A DNA stretch of 64,000 bases. It comes from Gnetum montanum (lineage: Eukaryota > Streptophyta > Gnetopsida > Gnetales > Gnetaceae). Location of the stretch: contig MNCI01001041.1 in the NCBI GenBank assembly GCA_015680685.1, positions 91,729 through 155,728 on the forward strand. Reading direction: 5' to 3'. This document shows positions 9,422-19,390 of the stretch, one piece after another. The translations under genes and the position numbers were made by a program. Position 1 is the first letter of the stretch; every line of letters begins with the position of its first letter. A model generated the notes under the pieces. The model saw only the letters and a program-made list of their open reading frames with translations. It searched no databases and was not told the DNA's origin.

Positions 9422-10461
9422 TTTTGTGGCCAAGCTCGCCCATGCTGTCGCACGGGGCCATGATCAATAAAATTATCTTGTAAAATCATATACTGTTTCA
9501 CCAAGCAATGTTGACATGCGAGAAGGTGGACTGTTGTGTGGGAAGGTGAATCGACATGCAGGAAGGTGGACTGATGTGTGGGAAGGTGGACTGTTGTGTG
9601 GGAAGGTGAATCGACATGCAGGAAGGTGGACTGATGTGTGGGAAGGTGGACTAATGTGCGAGGAGGTGAAATGTCACTAGCAAGTGGCTATAAAGTAGAG
9701 AATGAAAATGACATCAGGAGCAAAGGGGAAGTGAGGGATTCCTTAACAAATCAATCTCTCTTCCCGAATAGCTACATCTCTCTCCATTGAGGTGCACATA
9801 GATGGGCAAGGGGGTTTCAAGGGGCTAAGAAACTAGTAGATGATGGTTTTTTCTCTCTCTCTTCTCTAGTTTCTCTTGGGGCGATAGCAGTGCAGTTGAC
9901 ATGTGTAGACAACGAGCATGGCAAGCGAGTTCTGTAGTCCTGTTTCTTTATTCTTGGCAATAGATTGGTGAAAGTTAGTAGCAGTAGAGTTGCGTGGATG
10001 ACGGTCAACAATCTCAGCAGGAAACCAAGAGGCAACGATTTTCTTTCCCTTTTTGTGGTAGACCCATTACAGTGGTAGATGTAAGACTAGAGATAGCAAT
10101 GCGTCTATTGACATGTGATAGCAGGATCTGGAAACTTGTTCTCTCTCTCTCTCTCTCTCCCTCCTCCAATGACTACAGGTAGTGTTGGTGGTAGTAGCAT
10201 TTGTAGCAGACCAGTGATGAACGACGACAAAAGTTGGGAAGCAAGAAAAATTTATTTTGGTTACCTTTTGTATTCTTGAATTTCAGACACTCATTTCAAT
10301 TAAAAATCTCATTTTTTTACTATTTTCAAAATACCACGTAGCCCTCTCTAGCTGAGATTGTTCTCAAGTTTTCGCACCCATATGGAAGGCACCCTAGGTA
10401 ATAGTCTCCTCAAACAAGTTTTTCCCCAAGTGTTGGTGTAGCCAAAATTTATGCATCAACA
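9422..10461. repeat. Left LTR of the LARD-like element
   Basis: 1040 bp. It shares with the right LTR the opening GTGGCCAAGCTCGCCCATG (GTGGCCAACCTCACCCATG on the right) and the end TATGCATCAACA. A CT microsatellite lies at about 10139-10160. Confidence 0.85.
9521..9672. repeat. 20-bp minisatellite in the left LTR
   Basis: About eight units of a GGAAGGTGGACTGATGTGTG-type 20-mer, arranged as a 60-bp higher-order repeat present twice. The right LTR holds only two to three units (about 10960-11010), so the array changed length after insertion. Confidence 0.8.
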
Positions 10462-10864
10462 CCTTTTTGACACTAGAAGCAGGGCCATGTTACCTGCCTT
10501 TTTTTTTATTAGATCTTCTTGCCATTTTCTTGTGGCTATTTCATTTTTTGATCCTATCTTGGAACCTGTTGTTTTTTTAAAACCTTTGTCTTTAGACCCT
10601 TTATTTTTTACCTTTTTTTATGCTTTCCATTTTTTGAAAATTGTTGCTATCGAAACCTTTTTTTATAACCCTCGTTTCCCAATCCTATTTTCAAATTTTT
10701 GATTTTGATGGTTCTTACCTGAGTCCTAACTTGGGTGAGGTGGTTTTATTATTGAATTTTAAATTTATTTTTTTTATTTTTTTTATTTTATTATTTTTCT
10801 TTTAAGATTTTGTGATTTTTGTTACTCCTTGCACTTATATGCAATTTGTTGTTTGGGGGCTAAG
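10462..10864. other. Internal region of the LARD-like element
   Basis: 403 bp, strongly T-rich on the plus strand with runs of TTTTTT. No primer-binding site convincingly matches a tRNA and no coding domain is seen. An 83-codon open frame here has no recognisable family. Confidence 0.7.
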
Positions 10865-11876
10865 TGTTGTGGCCAACCTCACCCATGTTATCACACGGGG
10901 CCATGATTAACAAAACTATCTTATAAAATCATATACTATTTCACCAAGCAATATTGACGTGTAGGAAGATGGACCGGTGTGTGGGAAGGTGAACCAATGT
11001 GTGGGGGGTAGGAGCCTCCAGTCTCTCTTTCTTTTTGGCAGTGTGTGGGAGGTGGAAGATGGTGCATACATGGTGGTAGTTGCAACAAGTTAGGGTCTTA
11101 GGAAGTGACTTGTGTGGTATGTGGCAACAACAAATGGTAGGCCCTAATAGCAACATCAATGGTTGTGTATTGGCAACACACACAGCTACAACGTTCCTCT
11201 CTCTCTCTCTCTTCCCTTCCTAGCTGATGGCAAGAAATCAACATGATAGAAATGGTAGTGACTTTAAGTGACACGTGGTAGTACAATCTCATCTATGAGA
11301 ATGGATCTCTTAGCATCCTCTCTCATGGCAAGCAATAGTGCAGGTACATAGCAGTGATGTTACAATGGTAGGTGCAGGTGTTGGTAGTAGTGGCTCTCAA
11401 TGATGTGTGACAAGTGATTTCCCAATGCGATGCATCTTTCTCTCTCAACTGTAGCCCAACGTAGACACGTCACTAATGACACCTTAGCAATGACCCCATT
11501 ATTGGCACAACAACATTGTAGTGATTGGCGTAGGGTTCTCTTTTTCTTTGACATCTCTCTCTCTTCCTCTTCGGTAGTGGTCAAGGTTTTCTTGCCTAGT
11601 AGTGGTTACTTTGGCAGCGACAGACTAGCAACTTAGCAGGGGACTAGGGAAAATTTATTTATTTTAGTTACCTATTGTATTCTTAAATTTCAAGAACATT
11701 TAATTTTATTTTCCAATTTTTCAATTTGGTTTACCATTTTCAAAATGCCATGTAACCCTCTCTAGCTAAGACTATTCTTAGGTTCTTGTACCCATATAGG
11801 AGACACCCTAGGCAATAGTCTCCTAAAATGAGTTTTCTTTTCTGGTGTTGATGTATCCAAATTTTATGCATCAACA
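10865..11876. repeat. Right LTR of the LARD-like element
   Basis: 1012 bp starting TGTTGTGGCC and ending ATCAACA, paired with 9422-10461. It differs by substitutions and minisatellite copy number. A CT run lies at about 11198-11212. Confidence 0.85.
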
Positions 11877-12212
11877 ATAATCAAAGACATTAATGTAAAA
11901 ATGCATACGTAATGAAGTGCACAAAAGGAAACATTAATGAAGTGCTGCAAGGAATGTCAAGAATCTCATCTTTATTGTCAGTTACATTAATGTGTTTAGG
12001 TATAAGATGCTCAAATAACGAACCATACAATCCTTAAAATCCTATTGCAGACACTTAGAAAATATTCTAACTTTGGGTTGAAAACTATAGGACTTTGGCT
12101 ATACTATGAACTTAACATGCCATAAATGTGGTGGGTGTGCCCATTTATATAGGCAAAGACAGACACTACGTTGACACATGCCCATTGATGTAGCCCATTG
12201 AGTGATTCATCA

Positions 12213-12224
12213 TACCCCAACGAC
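12213..12224 (-). other. Polypurine tract, element B
   Basis: The minus strand reads GTCGTTGGGGTA immediately before the 3' LTR. The same site is GTCATGGGGGTA in element A (13106-13117) and GTTGTGGGGGTA in element C (34572-34583). Confidence 0.75.
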
Positions 12225-12551
12225 TGAATGAAAACTCATCCTTGAGTGAACAAAAATAGGATCAAGTTTCTTACAAAATTGGAAAGGTATGCAATCATAA
12301 ACTAACTAACTCTATTGTTTGATTTTAAGTGCTAGATTGTATAGAAGTACAATAATTACAAAAATGGATGTTTGGGATAATAAAATTGAACACCCTTAAA
12401 AAAATAAACAGTTGGAATCTTCTGGTGATTGAAGATGAAGAGAAGATCAACAGTGCTAGAAGGTAGAGGCTCCTGGGGTGTTGAAGAACCTTCTCTAGCC
12501 TCTAGCACTAGTGGTGGTGGCAACTAAGGCTAAGGCTATGGTTGTGGCTAT
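12225..12551 (-). pseudogene. ORF3 3' end and 3' UTR, element B (distal piece)
   Basis: Continuation of the element B ORF3 beyond the inserted element A. A Ser/Pro-rich tail (GREGSSTPQEPLPSSTV) lies near 12440-12500, aligning with 34780-34880 in element C. The 3' UTR shares TGAATGAAAACTCATCCTTG with element A. The frame joins 19391 on the other side of A, with CTTGT/CTTGC duplicated at the junctions. The rest of ORF3 is at 19391-22137. Confidence 0.65.
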
Positions 12552-12556
12552 CTTGT

Positions 12557-13105
12557 TGATGAGTGGCGAGGTACCCCTACACTTAACCATACGAATACGA
12601 GCGTTTCACGTGCGATCTGGTCGAACTCCAAGGACTAAGTGCTTACGCGCCTTAATGGAACACTTAAGGTTAATTAATCGTTGTCTTCCCAAACTTACTT
12701 GTATTATCACGGTTGTATGGTTAAGTAAGCTTGAGGTATATGATATTTATATCTTTTATCTTTTTAATGTCTTATGCTAATGGGGGAAGGTGAAGAGAAC
12801 TAAGTAACTAACTTTCATTAACTATTCACTAACTAAGTTCNTGCCGTACACAAATGTGTGCTCAAGTACAATTTGCTCGAATAAAGATCCATTCACTTTA
12901 AGACTCCTACTGCGGGCACATGGAAATTATTCTAACTCTGGAATGGTAAAACTATAAGAGTTTGGCTAAGGGTCTAGATTTAGATGCCTAAAATAGGGAA
13001 AGTTGCCTCTTATTTATAGACATTGTGGTTGGCTGCAATATTGCGTACGCGATATCACAGGGGTAGATGCAATATCGAAGATGGACGTGGTATCATAGCT
13101 CATCA
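12557..13105 (-). repeat. 3' LTR of element A, with internal loss at an N
   Basis: 549 bp, TGATGAG to CTCATCA. Compared with the 5' LTR (778 bp) it lacks the segment equivalent to 18897-19164 (268 bp). The break coincides with the single ambiguous base at 12841. The rest matches closely. Confidence 0.85.
12841..12841. other. Ambiguous base N at an LTR discontinuity
   Basis: The only N seen in the window. Sequence on each side matches two points 268 bp apart in the 5' LTR of the same element, so it marks either a collapsed assembly join or a real deletion. Confidence 0.9.
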
Positions 13106-13117
13106 TACCCCCATGAC
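13106..13117 (-). other. Polypurine tract, element A
   Basis: GTCATGGGGGTA on the minus strand, directly upstream of the 3' LTR. Confidence 0.75.
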
Positions 13118-15060
13118 TGAATGAAAATTCATCCTTGAGTTCCTTACAAAATATTGGGAAGGTATGGGATTATTGACTTGAATGACACTAATGGTGAATG
13201 GGGTGACATGTGAACGGATCATCATTACAACACATGACATTATTAGTGTTCATGACAACAAGAGTAAATACTATGCTCATTTGACATCTAGCCTTATTTA
13301 GCAACTGGGAGAGAAGAGAGAAGAGAGAGAGAAAAGAAGAAGTCTGCTACTGTCGATGCCAAGATTGTGTTTTTTTTTGTCCATCCATAAGTGCACCATC
13401 AATCTTGTTCCTTGCGTAACTGCTTCAACACTAGTCCGTTCCAAGTGTTTCCTCCAAATCCAATCCATTGTTGTATGATTGCCATTTGTACACACAACAC
13501 AAACTTATATTAGCAAGGATAATTGAATCACAATGCAGTTGATACCTTGCTTCGGTGTAAGGTCCATTGGCTGAGTTGTGGTATGGCTGATGTGGATTTT
13601 GGAGATATAACACTGGTCACTACTCAAGGTGTAGGGGTTAAGAGAAATTGAAAAAATTGGACCAGGATCCCCATGACTAAGAGCGAACCTCCGGTAGTGA
13701 GAGAATGGAAAAAGATAAGGAATAAGAAAGATGGAGAAAAAGAAACAATGGCCATGCCAAGAAAATGGATGTCAGGGATGGAAATGAACAAATAAATGTT
13801 GATTATGAAAATGTTTAAGGGAAATAACTTAATGGGTGCACCAAATAGGAATCCCAGTGGGTCCTCCCCAAAGCAGGCTCATGCCCTTAATACCCTAACA
13901 ATATCACATTCAAGAGTCAGTGGGCTCTAGAAATGCCAATTGGAAGCAAGAGTTAAAGTCTTAACCACAAGAATTTACCAAAAAGAAAAAAAATGCATCA
14001 ACCAAAATATGGACTATTGATACAACTGACAATGAGGTGCAAAATGGAGAAAGAAGGATGGAAGAATAGAATGGAATGGAGTCTCAAGAACAAGGTGGTG
14101 TACAGCCCCTTGTGTGTTAATGGTTAATGTGACTTAGTAGATCTCATTCCAAATCCAACCTCAAACCAACCACATCCAATGACTTCACATTAATACATTC
14201 GGCCAATCCATCCACCTGAAGTAACATGAATGTCTCCGTCAAAGAGTCACCACCATTCCAACGAAATGAAAAAGGAGAGACTAGGAAGCGTGAAAGGGCC
14301 TTAGTTAGAGGGAACATATTTGTTTAGTTCCATAACCAGTGCTTGTAGCCTAGATGATTATTTCGTCTAAGGGGTGTGCTTTGAATTCTCACTTTTTCTT
14401 CTTCTCTCTTTTTTTTTTGTGTGTTTTGCGTGAGAACCACACCATGCAAAGACTTATTATTTTTATTAGCTCAACTTCCTGATACTGGAGCAGCATTGGA
14501 ATGGTAAGGAAAACTCAAGAAGAAGACATCCAAGCACCCAAGAGGATGGCCAGCACAAATACATCAAATCCCCTTAAAGTCACACCCTTTTCAATCCTTG
14601 AGTCCTTCCTTAGTTTGAGAAATGTCCAGTCACCAATTCGTTAATAGTTCTTATTATTTAAGGAAAGGGACTATACAGTTCCAAGCCAAGGGAGACCATA
14701 GAAATTCATGAATGTATGGATGACGTGGACTCATTGCCTGTTATATCAAAAGAACCATACCTTAGTATCAACATTATAACTCAAAGGTAAAAACCAAACA
14801 TTAGCAATCAATGGAATATAGTTCATACCATCTTCAGGAGCACTTATTAGGTGACGAACTTAACAAAATAAATAAACATATAAATAAATGGAAAAAGTAT
14901 GAATGATGTTACAAAACAAAAACAAGAAAAGTTAAAGAAATTTGTAAAACAAAAATGTGTAAAAAAAAAACTTTAAAAGGAATTGAGAGCCTTGATTGAT
15001 CAGCATAGGTGGCCATCTCCCCCATGACTAAGTTGGAAAGAGGAGATTTGAAATAATGAG
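13118..15060 (-). other. Non-coding spacer and 3' region of element A
   Basis: No ORF with family motifs. The part 13860-15060 aligns with the post-integrase spacer of element B (22860-24050) and more weakly of element C (38410-39600); for example CATGCCCTTAATACCC here and TTATGCCCTTAATGCCC in B. The ORF3-proximal TATA module found in B and C was not found here. Confidence 0.6.
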
Positions 15061-15069
15061 TGAGGTCAT

Positions 15070-15560
15070 CCTCTCTCAGAGGTATTATGTGCACTGGCTA
15101 TTCTAAGTTCATGGAAGGGTTTAGGCTGTTGCACATTGACTAGTAAATTTTTATTGGAGCATTTGTTTGAAGTTTTTAGAAATTTCCAGCTTCCCCCTAT
15201 TGATGTTTTTAGGTTAAGGGTCAGAAGTTGGCGACACTCTTGCTCCAGTGTATCTATGCTTTCGACGTGGACGCAAGTTGTTCCCCCAGTTAGTTCCATG
15301 CATGTTGGTGAGTTGCTCTCCTAATTAGCTATCAACCACTGGGTGTTTTCTTGTTGTGTGGTTGCTACATACAAGCACTTGTGTATGTTGATTTCTTAGG
15401 CACACCGGTTGCATGCAGGCAATGTTGAACATTCCTGTACATAATCATACCCTGTATCATTGTATGTGATGCATGGAACTTTCTTCATCTTGATCTTCCC
15501 AAAAGTGTTTTTTTAAAAAATATTTCCAGGGAAAGATCACGAATTCCTAGGCATGCGTTT
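15070..15560 (-). pseudogene. Protease-RT linker remnant, element A
   Basis: The C-terminal extension after the protease, homologous to 29130-29410 of element B. Near 15060-15300 a 77-codon frame is open (LEQECRQLLTLNLKTSIGG). Multiple stops lie between 15300 and 15560. RT should follow but is missing. Confidence 0.5.
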
Positions 15561-15565
15561 ATGGT

Positions 15566-15943
15566 TCATAGCCATGCATTTCCCATTATTATTGGAAAGT
15601 TCCCTTTGTCATTGTTCACTTGTATCACTAGGAAATCAGCTGGGTATGACCACCCACACATAGTGGTAACGATGTCCTCCACCAGTCCCAAGGGAATAGT
15701 GATGGACTGGTCAGCCATCTCTAAGTGAATATTGCTCTTCTTTAGTGGAGGTAGGTTCCAGGCTTTATACATCTCTTGTGATATTAGGTTGACTCCGAAA
15801 CTTGAGTCCAGAAGAGCTTTACATGGTTCATTCCCATTGACTTGGAGATAGATTAAAGGGCTTCTAGGGTTAGAGAATTTCATAGGAAGGTAGCCCTCCT
15901 TAATCCAGTCAGTGATGGCATGTGTTAACATAACCATGTGCAT
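15566..15943 (-). pseudogene. Ty3-type aspartic protease, element A
   Basis: A 125-codon open stretch with the retropepsin fold signature. The active-site block reads KALLDSSFGVNLIS at about 15770-15815, where the D-S/T-G triad is D-S-S. Then MADQSITIPLGLVEDIVTT and FLVIQVNNDKGNFPIIMGNAWL follow, the latter holding the (I/L)-(I/L)-G flap-end motif. The protease would cut Gag-Pol. All three family copies (A, B, C) show LLDSS, a change fitting decay at a CAG site (TCA-GGT to TCA-AGT) or a shared ancestral loss. It follows gag directly after one in-frame TAG. Confidence 0.85.
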
Positions 15944-15949
15944 TGAGCT

Positions 15950-18467
15950 CTATTTTTGATTTGAAGGGAGCTCTGAAGCCTTATTTGATGGAGAAGCGTA
16001 TAGAGGCTTAAATGCCTGTGGTTGTGAGAGCTTGATTGGGCTGTTGGTTCTGAAGAAAGGTCTTCTCTTTGTGCGGTTGTTAGAACTAGTAACTGGTTGA
16101 AAGTTTATAGCTCTCGTAGCATTGTGTTGCTGTGGTTGAGTGGGGAGTTCCCCTTGCATTGCTGGAGCAGGTGGTAATGGAGCTATCAATGTGAGAGCTG
16201 CGAATGGGTTTGGAGGATGGTATGTTTGTAGGTTGTCTCTTCCAGGAGAAGGAGTCCTATAATACTCCCAAGCTTGGTAGTGATGTTGTGGTGTCATGTG
16301 ATCAATGGAGTCACATGGAGAGATTGGCTGCTGCACATAATAGCCATATGGATTCAGTTGCTAGTGAGGGTATTGTTGCCTTGGTGGTGGCATCCCCCAT
16401 GACTATGGGTATTGCCACTACTAGTGTTGCTCAATAGGTTGTGGCGGAGTTCCACTTGGATAATACATTAAAGGTTGGTGGAACTACCTTGGGTTACCTT
16501 GGGAATAAGGTAACCATCGGGGTGCTTGCTGTTTGTTAGGTCATGGGTTAAGTGCATACACCCTAGACTCTTGCAGATGTGAGATTACTGGGCAACATCC
16601 CTTAGGATGGTCATACTAGCATATCTCACATCCACCATCATTGTCCGTATTAGAATCGACAACCTCTTTGGTGATGGTCATTTTACCCTTACCTTTGTTA
16701 CGTGCATGGTCCAAATCCCTCTTTTTCTTTTTATCATAGTCACTACCTTGCTCCTTAGACTCCTCTACAATTTTGAGAACAGTTTCAAATCTACTATCTA
16801 AGGAGTCCCACATTTGGTCTACCTTTGCCGACACTTTTGTTGCTAATTTTTGGAGCATCAAGGTTTTCCTATTCACCATCTCCTTGAGTGGTGACTCTTC
16901 CTCCTCCTCATAGAATCTCACTCCCCTTTTTCGAAGGGAAGGATTGTGGTTGTACTCTTTCGCACTTTCTCTCTTACGTAGCTCCTCTTCTTCCTTAGCT
17001 ACTTGCTTCAACAATCTATGAACCTAATGGGAGCTAAGCTCTGATAATCTTCCTTGGGCATATGTTCCAAGGGTTCTCCTAGTTTCATGCCTAAGTCCAT
17101 CTATGAGATGGCGTAGTTGATCTTGCTACGAGTAACCATGGCCTGGGCAACGATATAGTAGTGCATAATATCGGCCCATGGAAGCATCCAAGGGTTCATG
17201 ACTTCCTTGCTTCCATCCTTGGATTTGCTTTCATAGGTTGGAAACCTGGGAGTATGTTTGATACTTATCATTAAATAGTTCTAGCATCGTACTCCACCTT
17301 TGAATGGATTCCAGTTCTAAGGACTGGTACAAGCTTTCCGCTTCTTTTACTAGTGTCCTTGGGAACAACTTTAACTTTTGCCATTCATTCTCGATGTTCT
17401 GCAAGGCACATGCATCGTGAAATGCCTGTAAGTGGTTCTGAGGATCAGCATTGTATCCCCCCTCAAATTGTGGGATATTATTTATGTCTAACCTCTTGAT
17501 CCTGCTATCTTTTTGGTGCCTTGTGGGAATTCTTACGATCTTCATGATATCTAACATGCTTTGGGTTGCAAGTAGGGGTTCTTCGTGGTCATTTTTTTCA
17601 TAGCGTCTGTGATGTCTACATAGTTCCCTACTCTCCCTTCCATGCCATTATTCTCTAGAATTCCCTCATCCTTGTTCTTGACTCTCTCATCGAGGTATCT
17701 CACTTTGTTTACCTTTATCCTCATGGTTAGGTTTCTTATGACTGCGTCCTGATACTGAAGGAGAGGGTGAATGTGACAATGAAGGTGAAGAAGAAGGAGA
17801 ACCATCGCCATGACGATGTTTCCTACCTTCTCTTCAATGGTCTCAGCCCCTATCGTGATTACAATTAGACTGCCCATCCTTATCATGTGCTTGAGTTTCC
17901 TCGTTGAACACTTGGTGTTCGTGGGGATCAGAACCAGGGTTATGAATCATGGAGTGAAGGTTTTGATACACCACCTCCTCACCATCATTAGGAGGGGGAA
18001 CATCATTTTTGTGGAGAACCTATTGAAATAGGTTCACCACCCTCAATTATGCTTAAGACAGGTGGAGCATTATGGGGTCTTTTTCCCTTCAATGATGTAT
18101 AGTATCTCTCCTGTTGTAAGTCCCGTTGATGTTATGCTTTTGTGGGATGGTAGTCCCTTGTGTCATGGTCACATGTAATGTACTTTGCATATAACTGTGA
18201 CATGCCTATTCGTGCAAGAGCATGAAGGAGCATGTTGGGGACTGCACGGTCTAGAGGCAACACTATGTTACCCTCTAAGTCTCTTCAATGCAGTTGTTCA
18301 TCTTGATGGAGAATAAAGGTAAATTCAGGTACATATTCATTATGATGAATATATACCACACAAAATTGTTGAGGAACTAGCAGATCTTGGTTACGTGTGT
18401 TGTGCCATTGATTGTCTCTAGTGTTGGTCCTAGGCAGTGAAGTGCTTTTGTGCGAAGAAGAAGACAT
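15950..18467 (-). pseudogene. gag, element A
   Basis: The gag of the non-autonomous element, starting at 18467 (MSSSSHKSTSLP). The conserved N-terminal block RDLEGNIVLPLDRAV lies near 18265. The retrotransposon gag (capsid-like) core is at 17231-17557 (PQFEGGYNADPQNHLQAFHD, then EWQKLKLFPRTLVKEAESLY). Charged, probably coiled-coil sequence at 16616-17014 ends in a short Cys/His motif CEIC...HPKGCC (C-x2-C-x3-H-x3-C, not the canonical CCHC knuckle). A Pro/Gln-rich tail (15950-16336) precedes the protease. Stops and frameshifts divide it into at least five frames. Confidence 0.85.
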
Positions 18468-18593
18468 TTTAGTCTTATTCAGTGTGCTATTTACTGTTAT
18501 CTTATTTTTCTTTTGATCAACCCTAAGGGTTCGTTTTAGCTCCCAATGATATGAATGATTTCCTATGTTCTACGTAGTGCATAAACAACTAAG

Positions 18594-18611
18594 TCCCTGG
18601 AAACAATGCCA
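18594..18611 (-). other. Primer-binding site, element A (decayed tRNA-Asp)
   Basis: TCCCTGGAAACAATGCCA on the plus strand; 13 of 18 match the tRNA-Asp 3' end. One base lies between it and the LTR. Confidence 0.7.
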
Positions 18612-18612
18612 A

Positions 18613-19390
18613 TGATGAGTGGCGAGGTACCCCTACACTCAACCATACAAATATGAGCATTTCACGTGTGATCTGGTCAAACTCCAAGGACTAAGTGCTT
18701 ACGCGTCTTAATGGAATACTTAAGGTTAATCAATTGCTATCTTCACAAACTTACTTGTATTGTCATGGTTGTATGGTTAAGTAAGCTTGAGGTATATGAT
18801 TTTTATATGTTTTATCTTTTTAATGTCTTATGCTAATGGGGGAAGGTGAAGAGAACTAAGTAACTAACTTTCATTAACTATTCACTAACTAAGTTCTAAT
18901 TTTCCTAACACCAGTATCCGTTTCCACTTGCTGGACACACCCTGAACCAGTGCAACACTGCTAGGATTACCAAACGCTATTCGTTACTGGGTTACCAAGC
19001 ATTGCACACGTGCTCGAAGCGGTCGTACTGAGTGCACTTAACTAGGAGAGTCAAGGGTTGAGAGAGATTAATTATCTAGGAAAGCATTTAAACATTTAAC
19101 AATAATTAATTCTTATTTAGCTTAGTCGACATGATGCAAGGTTTATCAGAAAGTTCATCTTTATTGCCGTACACAAATGTGTGCTCAAGTACAATTTGCT
19201 CAAATAAAGATCCATTCACTTTAAGACTCCTACTGTGGGCACATGGAAATTATTATAACTCTGGAATGGTAAAACTGCAAGAGTTTGGCTAAGGGTCTAG
19301 ATCTAGATGCCTAAAATAGGGAAAGCCGTCTCTTATTTATAGACATTGCGGTGGGCTGCAATATCGCATACGCTATATTGTAGCTGATCA
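18613..19390 (-). repeat. 5' LTR of element A
   Basis: 778 bp, TGATGAG to CTGATCA, paired with 12557-13105. A TATA box on the minus strand lies at 19334-19341. Confidence 0.85.

Larger units (their letters stand above)
9422..11876. mobile_element. Non-autonomous LTR element (LARD-like)
   Basis: Two LTRs of 1040 and 1012 bp enclose only 403 bp of T-rich non-coding DNA. The LTR consensus runs TGTTGTGGCC...GCATCAACA with a 5-bp TGTTG/CAACA terminal inverted repeat. The duplication is GTAAT (9417-9421) against ATAAT (11877-11881), one mismatch. The empty site TTAAGTAATCAAAG is seen in the B 5' LTR near 33200. Orientation is uncertain: a TTTGGGGGCTAAG tract before the right LTR suggests plus, an AAAAAGG tract on the other strand suggests minus. 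No protein domain is present, so it must have used enzymes from another element. Confidence 0.85.
8992..12212 (-). repeat. 3' LTR of element B (interrupted)
   Basis: Starts TGATGAG, ends GATTCATCA. It matches the 5' LTR at 32729-33592 over both halves: 8992-9421 with 32729-33200, and 11877-12212 with 33200-33592. A 2455-bp non-autonomous LTR element sits in its middle. Confidence 0.85.
12557..19390 (-). mobile_element. Non-autonomous Athila-like element A (gag-protease only)
   Basis: A 6.8-kb minus-strand element inserted into ORF3 of element B, with CTTGT (12552-12556) and CTTGC (19391-19395) as imperfect 5-bp duplications. It has both LTRs, a tRNA-Asp-like primer site, gag, protease and the polypurine tract. 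RT, RNase H, integrase and ORF3 are all absent: sequence homologous to the protease-RT linker (15070-15300) passes straight into the spacer that follows integrase in element B (14990 against 24030, sharing CCATCTCCCCCATGACTAAG). It would depend on an autonomous relative for movement. Confidence 0.85.

Noticed and set aside
10451-10702. 83-codon open frame as a gene
   Set aside because: It is a T-rich low-complexity stretch inside the interior of a non-autonomous LTR element, giving a Phe-rich translation.
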